Source: Glycomyces fuscus (GTDB lineage Bacteria; Actinomycetota; Actinomycetes; Streptosporangiales; Streptosporangiaceae). From it: a stretch of 64,000 nucleotides of DNA. The notes beneath the pieces are model-generated. The model saw only the letters and a list, made by a program, of their open reading frames with translations, was not told the DNA's origin and made no database searches. Both the position numbers and the translations under genes were made by a program. The stretch covers positions 1 through 64,000 of the forward strand of contig NYMS01000002.1 of NCBI GenBank assembly GCA_002529455.1, read 5' to 3'. Below, in pieces: positions 22,218-31,114 of this stretch; position 1 is the first letter of the stretch, and the number at the start of each line of letters is the position of its first letter.

Positions 22218-25010
22218 GTGATCACGAGACCGGAACCGGACCTGGGGGAACCGATCGTCGACCAGGACATCGTCGGCCCGCACATCGTCGGCCGGGACGC
22301 GGAACTGGCCCGCCTCCTTCGCGCGGTGGACCCGGCGCCGACCGGCCAGGTCCTGGTGCTGGTCGGCGACCCGGGCACGGGGAAGAGCGCGCTGTTGGAC
22401 TCCGCGGCGCGTCGGGCCGAGGCGGCCGGCGCCCGCGTCCTGCGCGCCGAGGGGAGCGAGTCGGAGTCGAGCCTGGCGTTCTCCGCGCTGCACCAGTTGC
22501 TGCGGCCCGTGTCGGCCCGGGTGGACGGGCTGCCGGAGAGACAGCGCACGGCGGTGCGTGACGCCTTCGGCGCGGGGTCGGCCACGGCGGAACCCGACCT
22601 CATGCTCATCGGGGTCGCCGTCCTGAGCCTGTTCTCGGCCCTGGGCGACCAGCGTCGCGTGCTCGTGGTGCTGGACGACGCGCAGTGGTTCGACCGCGCT
22701 TCCCTGGACGCGCTGTCCTTCGCCGCCAGACGGCTGGAAGGCGAACCGGTCACGATGCTGGTCGGAGCCCGTGCCGGCGACCACCTGCCGGGGTTCGACC
22801 GCCACCTGCCCACGCTCACCCTGGGAGCGCTCGGCGACACCGCCGCCGGCCGGCTGCTGGACCTGCAGCCGAGGAGCCCCGTGGGCCGGACCAGAACGCG
22901 GATCCTCGACCAGGCCGACGGCAACCCGCTGGCGCTGATCGAACTGGCGAGGGCGTCCGCCGCACACGACGCGGCCGCGGGGCCACCGTCCTCGGGTCCG
23001 CTCCCGCTCACCGACCACCTGGAGCGGATCTTCACGGCCCGTCTGGACGAACTCCCTGCCTCCACCAGGCAGGCCCTGCTGCTCCTGGCCGCCATGGACA
23101 GCGTGGACTCCGGGGTCACCGCCTCGGTCGGACTGCCCCACGCGGAGGACGACGCATGGCTGCCCGCCGAGCGGGCCGGGCTGGTCCGGCGGACCGGTCG
23201 GGACGTCCGGTTCCGCCATCCGCTGGTCCGGCCCGCCGCCTACCACGCCGCGTCCCCCGCCTCACAGCGCGAGGCCCATCTCGTGCTCGCCGAGATACTG
23301 CGGGACGAACCGGACCGGCGTGCCTGGCACCTCGCCGCCGCGTGCCCGGGCCCCGACGCGGCCGTGTCGGCGGAGTTGGAGCGGACCGCCGGCCGGGCCC
23401 GCCGACGCGGAGGCTACGAGGCGGCGGCCAGAGCCCTGCAACGCGCCGCCGAACTCGCACCGCGGCGTGAGGACAGGGCCAGGCTGCTGGTCGAGGCGAC
23501 CACCGCGGCGGTGTTCACCGGCGATCTCTCCTGGGTCGAGGAACTGGCCGCCGCGGCACGCGCCCACACCGAGGACACGTCACTGCTGGCGTCCGTGTCC
23601 GTGCAGGTCGGACGGCTGGCGGCGCTGACCGTCCGCCACACCGTGGTCTTCTCCCGGCTGGTCCGTTCCGCCGAGCGGTCGGCGGTCCCGCAGCCCGCCA
23701 CCGCACTGGACCTCCTGGCCGACGCCGCCGTGGTCCGCTTCTACTCCGGAGAGGACGCCCAACGGCACCGTATCGAGACCGTCCTGAGGCGGATTCCCGA
23801 AGACGCGTCACACGCGTGGCTGCGCACCTGGGTGAGGACCGTGTCGGATCCCTTCGGCGACAGGGCCGAACTCCTCTCCCTGCTTCCGCGGTCGGACTCG
23901 GGGTCGGAGCACCGGCCCGACCGGCTCACCGCTTTCGCGGTCATGGCGTGGCTCCTGGACGAGACCCCGCGGGCCGTCCGCGCCTTCGACGAGGCGTTCG
24001 ACCGCTGGAAGCTGCAGGGGCCGCTGCCGGAGGGCATGGGCGGCGCGGCCGCCTGGAGCTATGTGGAACAGGGACGCTGGGAACAGGCCCGTGAGGTCTG
24101 CGCCCGCATCACCGCCGTCGGATCGAGGGCCGGTCTCGACCACGCCGTGGCGTGTGCGGCAGCGGTGGACGCCACCGTGCTGGCCTACCAGGGGGACACG
24201 GCGGCGGCCCGAGCCCGGATCGACGACGTGTTCGCCCTGATCGATCCGCTGGAGAGCCGCTCCGTGTCCGTCTACGCCCGTCGTGCGCTCGGTGCCGCGG
24301 CGATCGCGGAGGGCACCCACGAGGTGGCGTACGACCAGCTCCGCATGGTCTTCACCGCAGACGGCACGCCGGCGCACTATCACGCCTCCTACCCCGCCCT
24401 CGCGGATCTGGCCGCGGCCGCCGCGCGCAGCGGCCGGCGCGCGGAGGCCGCAGTGATCGTCGAGCGTTCCGCGCACGCGCTCGCGGACAGCGCCTCGCCC
24501 CGCCTGCGCGCGCTGATCAGCCGGGCCCGAGCCCTCTTGGCGGACCCCGAGGACGCCGAGCCGCATTTTCGGGCGGCCCTGGCGGACCCGCGGCTGGAGC
24601 GCTGGCCCTTCGAGCGCGCCCAGGCCCTACTGGACCTCGCCGAATGGTTGCGGCGCCGTCGGCGCATCACAGAGGCGCGGGGGCCGCTCACCGAGGCTCT
24701 GCGGACCTTCCGGAGCCTGGGCGCGCGCCCGTGGGCCGAGCGCGCCCGCTCCGAATCGCGTGCCGCCGGACTCGACGTCACGGGCCCGGCCCCCGACGCA
24801 CTCTCCCGGCTCTCCCCACAACAGCAGCAGATCATCAGGCTCGCCGCCCGCGGGCTGACCAACCGGGAGATCAGCGAGAAGCTCTTCCTGTCTCCGCGCA
24901 CGGTCAGCTCACACCTGTACCGCAGCTTCCCCAAGCTGGGCGTCACAGCCCGCTCCCAACTGCGCGACCTCGTCGAGAACGCCCTCCCGGCGACCGGCCA
25001 CCAGGAATGA
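22218..25010 (+). CDS. large LuxR-family regulator with AAA ATPase (LAL type)
   Basis: This protein of about 930 residues has the LAL layout. An N-terminal ATPase carries Walker A GDPGTGKSAL (near residue 47) and Walker B VLVVLDDAQWF. A long alpha-helical, TPR-like middle region follows. The C-terminal LuxR helix-turn-helix (LSPQQQQIIRLAARGLTNRE, then SEKLFLSPRTVSSHL) spans the last 65 residues. Such proteins are ATP-dependent activators responding to small ligands, often of secondary-metabolite or catabolic genes. It is divergent from the MBL-esterase operon, its most likely target. The start is uncertain: GTG 22218 or GTG 22191, neither with a good ribosome site. Confidence 0.92.
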   Translation: MITRPEPDLGEPIVDQDIVGPHIVGRDAELARLLRAVDPAPTGQVLVLVGDPGTGKSALLDSAARRAEAAGARVLRAEGSESESSLAFSALHQLLRPVSARVDGLPERQRTAVRDAFGAGSATAEPDLMLIGVAVLSLFSALGDQRRVLVVLDDAQWFDRASLDALSFAARRLEGEPVTMLVGARAGDHLPGFDRHLPTLTLGALGDTAAGRLLDLQPRSPVGRTRTRILDQADGNPLALIELARASAAHDAAAGPPSSGPLPLTDHLERIFTARLDELPASTRQALLLLAAMDSVDSGVTASVGLPHAEDDAWLPAERAGLVRRTGRDVRFRHPLVRPAAYHAASPASQREAHLVLAEILRDEPDRRAWHLAAACPGPDAAVSAELERTAGRARRRGGYEAAARALQRAAELAPRREDRARLLVEATTAAVFTGDLSWVEELAAAARAHTEDTSLLASVSVQVGRLAALTVRHTVVFSRLVRSAERSAVPQPATALDLLADAAVVRFYSGEDAQRHRIETVLRRIPEDASHAWLRTWVRTVSDPFGDRAELLSLLPRSDSGSEHRPDRLTAFAVMAWLLDETPRAVRAFDEAFDRWKLQGPLPEGMGGAAAWSYVEQGRWEQAREVCARITAVGSRAGLDHAVACAAAVDATVLAYQGDTAAARARIDDVFALIDPLESRSVSVYARRALGAAAIAEGTHEVAYDQLRMVFTADGTPAHYHASYPALADLAAAAARSGRRAEAAVIVERSAHALADSASPRLRALISRARALLADPEDAEPHFRAALADPRLERWPFERAQALLDLAEWLRRRRRITEARGPLTEALRTFRSLGARPWAERARSESRAAGLDVTGPAPDALSRLSPQQQQIIRLAARGLTNREISEKLFLSPRTVSSHLYRSFPKLGVTARSQLRDLVENALPATGHQE

Positions 25011-25677
25011 GGCGCGCTCCGCGCACTCCCTCGTCGTCCTCACACCGTCCACACGGCCCCACCTTCCGCGCAGCCGGCCGGGAACGACCGGCGGCGAGGA
25101 GGAAACGGAAAAACCGTGGTGGCTGTGGGAACAGCACCACTGAGGAACCGGATCAGCGCCGCACGCGCACCGGCAACACTCGGGATCCCGCCCCCAGGAC
25201 GGCGTACCGCCCGCCTTGAACGTCTGGGTTCTCCTCCCCCGCTCGCCGAGGTACACCGAGGGCGCACCAACGCAGCGTGGCGGCACTCCCGTGGACGGTC
25301 ACACCCCGCGACGGCGCAGGTGGGCGTTCCGTGTCCGCCTCCGGCCGTGTTGTCCCCCTTGCCAATCACGTTCGGGCGCGTTCCCACCCCCTCACACACG
25401 GTGATCAATTCAGGTCGCATGGTCGTCCGCCCCGGCCGCCCACGCCGCAGGGCGCACACACCGCCCCCTGCGCTCAGAGGTTGCTGGACCCGGGAGCGTA
25501 CTTCCCCCCTTACGCCGAACATTTCGCGCACCTAATGTGGCGTGCACTTGGCGAACCTCCTCTGAGCGATGGACGCCGCGCCCGCGAGGCGCGGCGTCGT
25601 CGGCCCGGTCGTCCGTGTCGGCGGGCACCGGTCCTCTCCCCCGTCCACCCCCCAATCGACCAGGAGACCTGGGAACC
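25011..25677. other. intergenic leader region of the protease gene
   Basis: No gene is recognised. The right third is the promoter and 5' untranslated region of the secreted protease, including a long hairpin at 25572-25598. Confidence 0.45.
25572..25598 (+). promoter_or_regulatory. hairpin in the protease 5' leader
   Basis: GACGCCGCGCC pairs perfectly with GGCGCGGCGTC around a five-base loop, about 80 bp before the protease start. It could be an mRNA stabiliser or an attenuator. Confidence 0.5.
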
Positions 25678-26838
25678 ATGCGAACCTCCCCCGTCCTGTC
25701 CGCTCTCGGCACGGGCGCCCTCGCCTTCGGGCTCGTCATCGCGGCCGCGCCCGGAGCCCTCGCCGCCGGCTCCGAGCGCACCGCTCCGAGCGCCCACACC
25801 CCCGCGACCGCCGACGACCTCCTGACCGCCATGGAACGCGACCTCGGCCTGTCCCAGCACGAGGCAGAGGAACTCCTGGAGGCCCAGGGGGAGGCGTTCG
25901 GCCTCGCCCGGGCCGCGGCCCGGGCCGCGGGTGACGCCTATGGCGGCTCCGTGTTCGACCCCGACACCGCAGAGCTGACCGTGCTCGTCACCGACCGCGG
26001 CGCCGAGGCGGCCGTCGAGGCGGTCGGAGCCGACTCCCGGGTCGTCGACCACGGCACGGAGGGCCTCGGCGCGATCGTGGAGGAACTGAACGGGGTCGAG
26101 GACGCGACGCCGCCCGAGGTCACCGGCTGGTACGCCGACGTCGAATCCGACACCGTCGTCATCGAGGTCATGGAAGGGGGCACCGCCGACGCCTTCATCG
26201 ACTCCGCGGGAATCGACGCCTCGGCGGTCACCGTCACCGAGACCGACGAGCGGCCCGAACTCCTCGATGAGATCGCCGGAGGCCTGCCCTACCGCACGTC
26301 CTCGGGCGGGCGCTGCTCGATGGGATTCACCGCCTTCGACGGTGCCGACCGCGTCGGGTTCGTGACCGCGGGCCACTGCGGCACCGTGGGGACCACGGTG
26401 ACGTTCGGCTCCAGCGGGACCGGGCGCTTCGACCACTCCTCCTTCCCCGGCTCGGACATCGCCTTCGTGCGCGCCACGAGCCCCGTGAGCGCCTACCCCG
26501 GCATCCGCCGCCCGGGCGGTTACGAGGACGTGCGCGGTTGGTCCGAGGCTCCGGTCGGGGCGTCGGTGTGCCGCTTCGGTGCCACCACCGGCTGGCACTG
26601 CGGCACGATCCAGGCCAGGAACCAGACGGTGTTCTACCCGCAGGGCGCGGTCCGCGGGTTGACCCGGACCAACGTCTGCGCCGAGCCCGGCGACTCCGGC
26701 GGTCCTTTCATCTCCTCGGGCCAGGCCCAGGGCGTCACCTCGGGCGGCTCCGGCAACTGCGCCTTCGGCGGGACGACCTTCTTCCAGCCCCTCAACCAGG
26801 CGCTGAACGCCTGGGGCCTGCGTCTGGCAACGGTCTGA
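25678..26838 (+). CDS. secreted S1 (streptogrisin/alpha-lytic type) serine protease
   Basis: This is a 386-residue pre-pro-protease. A signal peptide (about residues 1-30, ending AAPGALAA) is followed by a roughly 170-residue pro-region that folds the enzyme and is removed, and a mature domain from about residue 200 (GGLPYRTSSGGRCSMGF). The catalytic triad is His233 (TAGHCG), Asp260 (SDIAFV) and Ser340 (GDSGGP). Six Cys fit three disulfides (213/234, 298/308, 334 with one near 360). The mature part closely resembles the Nocardiopsis alkaline protease family from memory. AGGAG lies before ATG 25678. It is monocistronic, ending in a GC-rich hairpin. Confidence 0.96.
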   Translation: MRTSPVLSALGTGALAFGLVIAAAPGALAAGSERTAPSAHTPATADDLLTAMERDLGLSQHEAEELLEAQGEAFGLARAAARAAGDAYGGSVFDPDTAELTVLVTDRGAEAAVEAVGADSRVVDHGTEGLGAIVEELNGVEDATPPEVTGWYADVESDTVVIEVMEGGTADAFIDSAGIDASAVTVTETDERPELLDEIAGGLPYRTSSGGRCSMGFTAFDGADRVGFVTAGHCGTVGTTVTFGSSGTGRFDHSSFPGSDIAFVRATSPVSAYPGIRRPGGYEDVRGWSEAPVGASVCRFGATTGWHCGTIQARNQTVFYPQGAVRGLTRTNVCAEPGDSGGPFISSGQAQGVTSGGSGNCAFGGTTFFQPLNQALNAWGLRLATV

Positions 26839-26862
26839 CGCGTTCCGGCGCACCCTGCATCA

Positions 26863-26892
26863 GGCGGCTCCGGCCCCGGGGCCGGGGCCGCC
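26863..26892 (+). terminator. GC-rich hairpin after the protease gene
   Basis: A 15-base arm is followed directly by its near-perfect complement (one G-T pair); the central bases must open to form the loop. Confidence 0.6.
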
Positions 26893-27276
26893 GCGCAGGT
26901 CGTCGGGGTGCCTCCCATGCCGCGCGGTCAGCCCGGAGACGAGTCCGTGGGCAGGTCCGGCCGATTCGGGCGTGTTCCCCAAGAACGCAATGCCGGGGGT
27001 CCCTCCGCCGCGTACGGCCTTGCCCGGAGCGAAGATTCCGGGAATCCGGGCGCACGAACCACGCCCGGACCGCGCTCACCACGGTCCCGATGAACGAGCG
27101 ACCGCCGAGGACCTCGCGAGGTGCTGTCAACGGCTGAACGGCACCGCGCGAACACCGGTACCGCAACACCGGCCGAGTCGTCCACCGGCAGGGGCAAAGA
27201 CACCACACAGATCCGGACTGGCTGCCACACAAGCGTTATGGCATGATGCGGGGCATGTTCATCGGCAGAAAGGCCC
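26893..27276. other. intergenic, with a third copy of an 18-bp repeat
   Basis: No gene is recognised. Bases 27107-27124 (GAGGACCTCGCGAGGTGC) repeat exactly the start of the integration-arm block at 3033-3050, 24 kb away. Confidence 0.45.
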
Positions 27277-27666
27277 ATGCCGCGTAGACGGCCGGGACGC
27301 CTGCGCGCGGAGAACCACCCCCGAGTGCGCAGAGGACGAAGAAAAGCCCCAGCGGTCAAAGGCCTGTCGTCCAAGACGATGGCCGAGATCCGACGAGTCG
27401 AACACCGCCACCCGCAGCTGTGGCCGGGGATCATCAACGAGGCGCTCCCCAGATGGGAGGAGTACGCCCGCGACCCCAGGCACCCCCCGTGGAACGACCA
27501 CCTCCACCCTCGCCCGTGGTACTGCTGCTGGGAGTGCTGCGGCAGCCCGCTGATGGCCAGGGATTTCCTCGGCATACTGGTCCACGCCATGCGGGGCAGG
27601 TCAGGGCGTGACATACGTGCCCGCCTCAGACACCTGGACGAACTCCACGGCCTCCCGTTCCCCTGA
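27277..27666 (+). CDS. small Cys/Trp-rich protein of unknown function
   Basis: This is a 129-residue basic protein. The first 40 residues are Arg/Pro-rich. A middle segment reads RRVEHRHPQLWPGIINEALP, and then comes a striking aromatic and Cys cluster, HPRPWYCCWECCGSPLMA. The C-terminus is a helical, Arg-rich segment GRDIRARLRHLDELH. The Cys cluster (CCWECC) could bind a metal. I cannot place it in a named family. It is followed by a hairpin terminator and has no operon partners. Confidence 0.6.
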   Translation: MPRRRPGRLRAENHPRVRRGRRKAPAVKGLSSKTMAEIRRVEHRHPQLWPGIINEALPRWEEYARDPRHPPWNDHLHPRPWYCCWECCGSPLMARDFLGILVHAMRGRSGRDIRARLRHLDELHGLPFP

Positions 27667-27673
27667 CGCACGA

Positions 27674-27702
27674 GGCCCAAGGGGTCTGGTGCTCCTTGGG
27701 CC
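27674..27702 (+). terminator. hairpin terminator
   Basis: GGCCCAAGG pairs with CCTTGGGCC around an 11-base loop, right after the Cys-rich small gene. Confidence 0.65.
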
Positions 27703-28067
27703 CAGTCTGAACTTCGATCCCTGACCCGCCGTTGACCAGGCGACCAGGCGGCATTCCAGGGTCCTGCCCTGGAACGTGTTGACAGGGCTGTCAGCCGGTC
27801 ATGGAAGCCTCCCGAGACCGGGTGCCTGGGCGGACGGGTGGGCCCACGGGTCCCGGCCCTCTGCGAACCGGATGCCGCGGCGCCCGGGAACCGCGAAGCC
27901 GTTCGGCGGCCGTGCTCGTGTGGGGCGGGCCGACCAGGAGGGTGAAAACCGGGGGGATACGCTGCTGAGCGGGGAAAGGCCGCGGATTTCACGGCGACGG
28001 ATTCTCTGCTCGATTGCACTCTCGCGGCGTGCGTCCGCGATCCCGGTGAACAGTGAGGTGGACGGCC
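27703..28067. other. intergenic, nothing recognised
   Basis: This 365-bp stretch holds no supported gene. The promoter of the next small gene must lie here. Confidence 0.4.
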
Positions 28068-28277
28068 ATGGACAAGCCGCGCGGGAAGGACTCCTTCTCT
28101 TTGCTGTACAGGACGGGGTTCCGTATCAACTACGCGCTCCTGCACGTCATGGGCCCGGCGGCCCTGACCCCCGAAACCGATCCGCAGCACCGCGCGAAGA
28201 AGGAGTACGAGCGTCGGCGTGAACTCCACCGGGAGTGGAAGGCGCACCAGCGGTCCGAGCAGCACGACCGTGCATGA
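28068..28277 (+). CDS. small conserved-looking protein, unknown function
   Basis: This is a 69-residue protein with GAGGTGGA well placed before ATG 28068. It reads MDKPRGKDSFSLLYRTGFRI and continues with NYALLHVMGPAALTP, ending in a very charged helix (AKKEYERRRELHREWKAHQR). The short hydrophobic patch is too polar for a transmembrane segment. A GC-rich terminator follows 32 bp later, so this is a single-gene unit. Real because of its ribosome site and codon bias; function unknown. Confidence 0.65.
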   Translation: MDKPRGKDSFSLLYRTGFRINYALLHVMGPAALTPETDPQHRAKKEYERRRELHREWKAHQRSEQHDRA

Positions 28278-28309
28278 GGCGTTCGCCGACGCCGGGCCCC
28301 CTCGAACAG

Positions 28310-28339
28310 CTGGGGGCGGGGCGCCCGGCCCGCCCCCAG
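28310..28339 (+). terminator. hairpin terminator
   Basis: CTGGGGGCGGG pairs with CCCGCCCCCAG around an eight-base loop. Confidence 0.65.
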
Positions 28340-28636
28340 CCCACCGCTTTCGGGAGTCGCACACGAGGGGCCCGGAGTCCAGGACGCGCCCTCCCCGTAC
28401 GCGCCCGGCCCCGGGGCGGGCGGCTTCCCGTGCCGCCCGGGGCCGTGGGAGCCGTCTGTACAGGACCGAGGAGGCACGGGGAGGTGGGGTCGATGACCGC
28501 GCCCGAGGCCGCCATGAGCGGCGCCCGTGTCGCCCTCGCGTCCCGGGCCGTGGCCTGACCCCGCCCTGTCCGCCCCGCTGGAGCGCGAGCTCGCGGGAAC
28601 CGTACGAACACGATCTCGGAACGGATCACCTCCGCC

Positions 28637-29143
28637 ATGTCTCGTTCATGGAAGACGCGCGCTGAGACCGGCGCCGACACCGGCGCGGTCCGCGCCATCG
28701 TCCTCGCCGCCTTCGACACCGCCCACGAGGCCGACCTGGTCGAGGCCCTGCGCCGCGACCCGGCCTGGATCGAGGGCCTGTCCCAACTGGCCGTGACCGG
28801 GGACGGCACGCCCGTGGGGCACGCACTGCTGACCCGATGCCACATCGGCGCCACCCCGGCCCTGTGCCTGGCCCCGTGCGCGGTGCTGCCCGAGTACCAG
28901 CGCAGCGGCGCCGGGTCGGCGGCCGTCCGCGCCGCCCTCGCCGAGGCCGGGCGCCGGGGCGAACGCTTCGTCACCGTCCTGGGCCATCCCGCCTACTACC
29001 CGAGGTTCGGCTTCACCCGGGCCTCCGCACACGGCATCGGCCTGGACGTCGAGGTCCCCGACGAGGCCCTGATGGCCCTGTCCCTGGACGGGTCGCCGCT
29101 GCCCGGCGGCACCATCCGCTACGCGGCGCCGTTCGGCATCTGA
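28637..29143 (+). CDS. GNAT-family N-acetyltransferase (YhbS-like)
   Basis: This is a 168-residue acetyltransferase. The core runs from VRAIVLAAFDTAHEADLVEA through GHALLTRCHIG to the acetyl-CoA pyrophosphate-binding segment LPEYQRSGAGSAAVRAAL (residues 82-100). It ends in the YhbS-type tail GHPAYYPRFGFTRASAHGI. The acceptor substrate is unknown; small molecules or N-terminal amines are usual. It is monocistronic, with a hairpin terminator directly after the stop. Confidence 0.92.
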   Translation: MSRSWKTRAETGADTGAVRAIVLAAFDTAHEADLVEALRRDPAWIEGLSQLAVTGDGTPVGHALLTRCHIGATPALCLAPCAVLPEYQRSGAGSAAVRAALAEAGRRGERFVTVLGHPAYYPRFGFTRASAHGIGLDVEVPDEALMALSLDGSPLPGGTIRYAAPFGI

Positions 29144-29149
29144 GGGACC

Positions 29150-29188
29150 GGACCGGGGGTGTGCGGTTCCTCCGTAGGCCCCCGGTCC
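29150..29188. terminator. hairpin terminator
   Basis: GGACCGGGGG pairs with CCCCCGGTCC around a 19-base loop, seven bases after the acetyltransferase stop. Confidence 0.65.
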
Positions 29189-29562
29189 CCTCCCCTGCCC
29201 GGGCCGACAGGTCCGGACCGTGCGCGTGGGGCCACCGGGACCCTCCCGGCGGTCCCGGCCAGGGCGTCGACCACGTCGTACAGCAGCTCGTCGTCCACCG
29301 GCGGGCCCGGTTCGGAGGTGCGGTGCAGGCGGCCCGGTCGGGCGTGTACGTGCGGGGCTGGGACCTGGGGTTCTGGCACCGGCTCCGTGGTCTGCTCACG
29401 AAGGACCGCGGAGGCCGGTGGTCCCGGGCCGCGCGTGGACCTCCACGGGCCGGAGGGCTGCCGCCGCGTCCGTCCGGGCTCGTGGTGGAAGGCGTGGAAC
29501 GCCGCCGCCCCCCAGGACACACGACGCCGACGGGCGCGAGCGGTCTCCGCTGCGGGGGCGGG
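29189..29562. other. intergenic between convergent genes, nothing recognised
   Basis: This stretch of about 370 bp has no frame with family features on either strand. Confidence 0.4.
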
Positions 29563-30216
29563 TCAGCCCTTCACGCGTTCGCGCAGGACCTCCACACCGT
29601 CGCCGGTGAGCTCGTCCAGGTGTGCGGGGCGACCGGTCATGGCCATGATCAGAGCGAGTGTGCTCCCGCGGACGAGCGGTCCGGAGCCGGAGTCGAACGG
29701 ACCGTCGGTGGCCTGGAGCCTCAGCCCCCGGACCCGGCTCCTGGCGACGACGACCTGGTCCGAGCCCCGGTAGTAGTCCGCCACACGGGTCAGCGCGGCG
29801 ATCGGACGGGGGCTGACGATACCCAGGGGCCGCCTGATGTCCTCTCCGTGCACGATCACCTCCCCCAGGAGGGCGGGCTTCGGCAGGGGCGGTGACGTCG
29901 TGCTCCCGGCGACCCCCCGGAAGCGCGCGAGGGTCTCGGCGCCGCAGGACCCCATCTGCTCCGCCAGGCGCATCGCGACCTGGGCGTCGAAGTCGAACCG
30001 GCAGCGGATGACCCCGGCCAGCCATCGAAGGCCGTTGAGGGTCGCCGACGACGTCAGGTGTGCGAGTACCTCGCGCACGGTCAGGCCCTCGCACAGCGAC
30101 GGCGTCGCCCACTGTTCCTCGGTCAGCCCCGACAGGTCGTCGGCAAGCGCCCCCCGCTCCTGGTGGATCAGCGGCCACAGGTCCGCGCGAGCGCTCACCG
30201 GCGGGTTCCACGGCAC
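29563..30216 (-). CDS. maleylpyruvate-isomerase-family mycothiol-dependent enzyme
   Basis: This DinB-fold protein of about 217 residues belongs to the actinobacterial family that uses or senses mycothiol. The opening LWPLIHQERGALADDLSGL is followed by EEQWATPSLCEGLTVREVLAHL, which holds the metal-binding His of the fold. Later come GEVIVHGEDIRRPLG, with a second His, and MTGRPAHLDELTGDGVEVL. These enzymes transfer or remove thiols, for example in detoxification; the substrate is unknown. GTG 30216 gives the normal family length; the frame continues to 30321, but that part looks non-conserved. It is followed by no partner gene; the TetR gene upstream is on the same strand with a 240-bp gap. 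Confidence 0.85.
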   Translation of the reverse strand: MPWNPPVSARADLWPLIHQERGALADDLSGLTEEQWATPSLCEGLTVREVLAHLTSSATLNGLRWLAGVIRCRFDFDAQVAMRLAEQMGSCGAETLARFRGVAGSTTSPPLPKPALLGEVIVHGEDIRRPLGIVSPRPIAALTRVADYYRGSDQVVVARSRVRGLRLQATDGPFDSGSGPLVRGSTLALIMAMTGRPAHLDELTGDGVEVLRERVKG

Positions 30217-30456
30217 GGACAGGACGTCGGTGGTGTCATCGGAGGCTCCTCGGAACGAGCTTTCGCCCTGTTTCTGCGGTGATGGATGGACACCGGGGAT
30301 TATCGCTCCGCCCTCCGACAATCCCGGGCTCGTCCGCCCGCCGGCACCGGACGGCTCCGCCGGGCAGCCCCTGCACCGATGCCCGCGTCCTGCCGCTTGC
30401 CGACGGGTTCTCCGGGACCTGGCACCGGCCCCCGGCCCACGTGGAGGAGCGGTCCC

Positions 30457-31044
30457 TCACGCACGCCGGGAAGGGCCGGTGGCCTCCCAGGCCGCCTCGA
30501 TCATCCGGAAGACCTCGTCCACCGCGGCCTCCGGATCGGCCGCCTCCCGGGCCAGCGCATAGGCGTCGACCACGAACCTCGCGATCGCCCGGCAGGCCGT
30601 CGTGGTCCGTTCCAGGCCGGAATCGGCGGCGATGGCCGTTGCCAGCGTCTCCGCGTGGCGCAGCATCATCGACTCCCCGTACTCCCGCAGGGCGGGTGAC
30701 TCGTCGATCATGCGCCAGATCGGGGCGGCACTGTCCGCCGTGCAGTGGCGTACCAGGGCCTGGACCTCTCGGCGCAGCGCGGGGATGAGCGGCTCGTGCG
30801 GCGTACGGCCGGCGACCGCCTGGGCGAGGCGTTGCTCGAAGTCCTCGTCCTGCTCGAACACCAGGGCCTCTTTCGAGGCGAAGTGGGAGAAGAGCGTGGT
30901 GACGGCCACGTCGGCCTCGGCGGCCACGTCGCGGATGCCCACCGCGTCGTACCCGCGCTCCAGGAAGAGCCGCAGGGCGGTGTCGGCGATCTTCTGCCGG
31001 GTCGCGGCCTTCTTGCGCTCACGGCGTCCGGGCGGTGCGGTCAT
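30457..31044 (-). CDS. TetR-family repressor
   Basis: This is a 195-residue regulator. The N-terminal helix-turn-helix spans residues 12-58 (ATRQKIADTALRLFLERGYD, then VAAEADVAVTTLFSHFASKE). The rest is a helical ligand-binding and dimerisation domain ending in a conserved-looking EVFRMIEAAW. It is divergent from a quinone-oxidoreductase-like gene with 70 bp between starts, holding two AACCGTT palindromes. It probably represses both itself and that gene until an electrophile or quinone binds. The -10 TAGGGT stands six bases before the ATG, so the mRNA is probably leaderless. Confidence 0.93.
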   Translation of the reverse strand: MTAPPGRRERKKAATRQKIADTALRLFLERGYDAVGIRDVAAEADVAVTTLFSHFASKEALVFEQDEDFEQRLAQAVAGRTPHEPLIPALRREVQALVRHCTADSAAPIWRMIDESPALREYGESMMLRHAETLATAIAADSGLERTTTACRAIARFVVDAYALAREAADPEAAVDEVFRMIEAAWEATGPSRRA

Positions 31045-31114
31045 ACCCCGACCCTAGCAGATACAAATCTGTAACCGTTTTCAAAAGCTAACCGTTAGTG
31101 CTATGTTCGGTCGC
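31045..31114. promoter_or_regulatory. divergent promoter with tandem TetR operators
   Basis: TAACCGTT at 31072-31079 and the perfect palindrome CTAACCGTTAG at 31088-31098 lie between the two start codons. The plus-strand -10 TATGTT (31102-31107) and the minus-strand -10 TAGGGT (complement of 31051-31056) flank them. Both start codons follow within six or seven bases. Confidence 0.7.
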
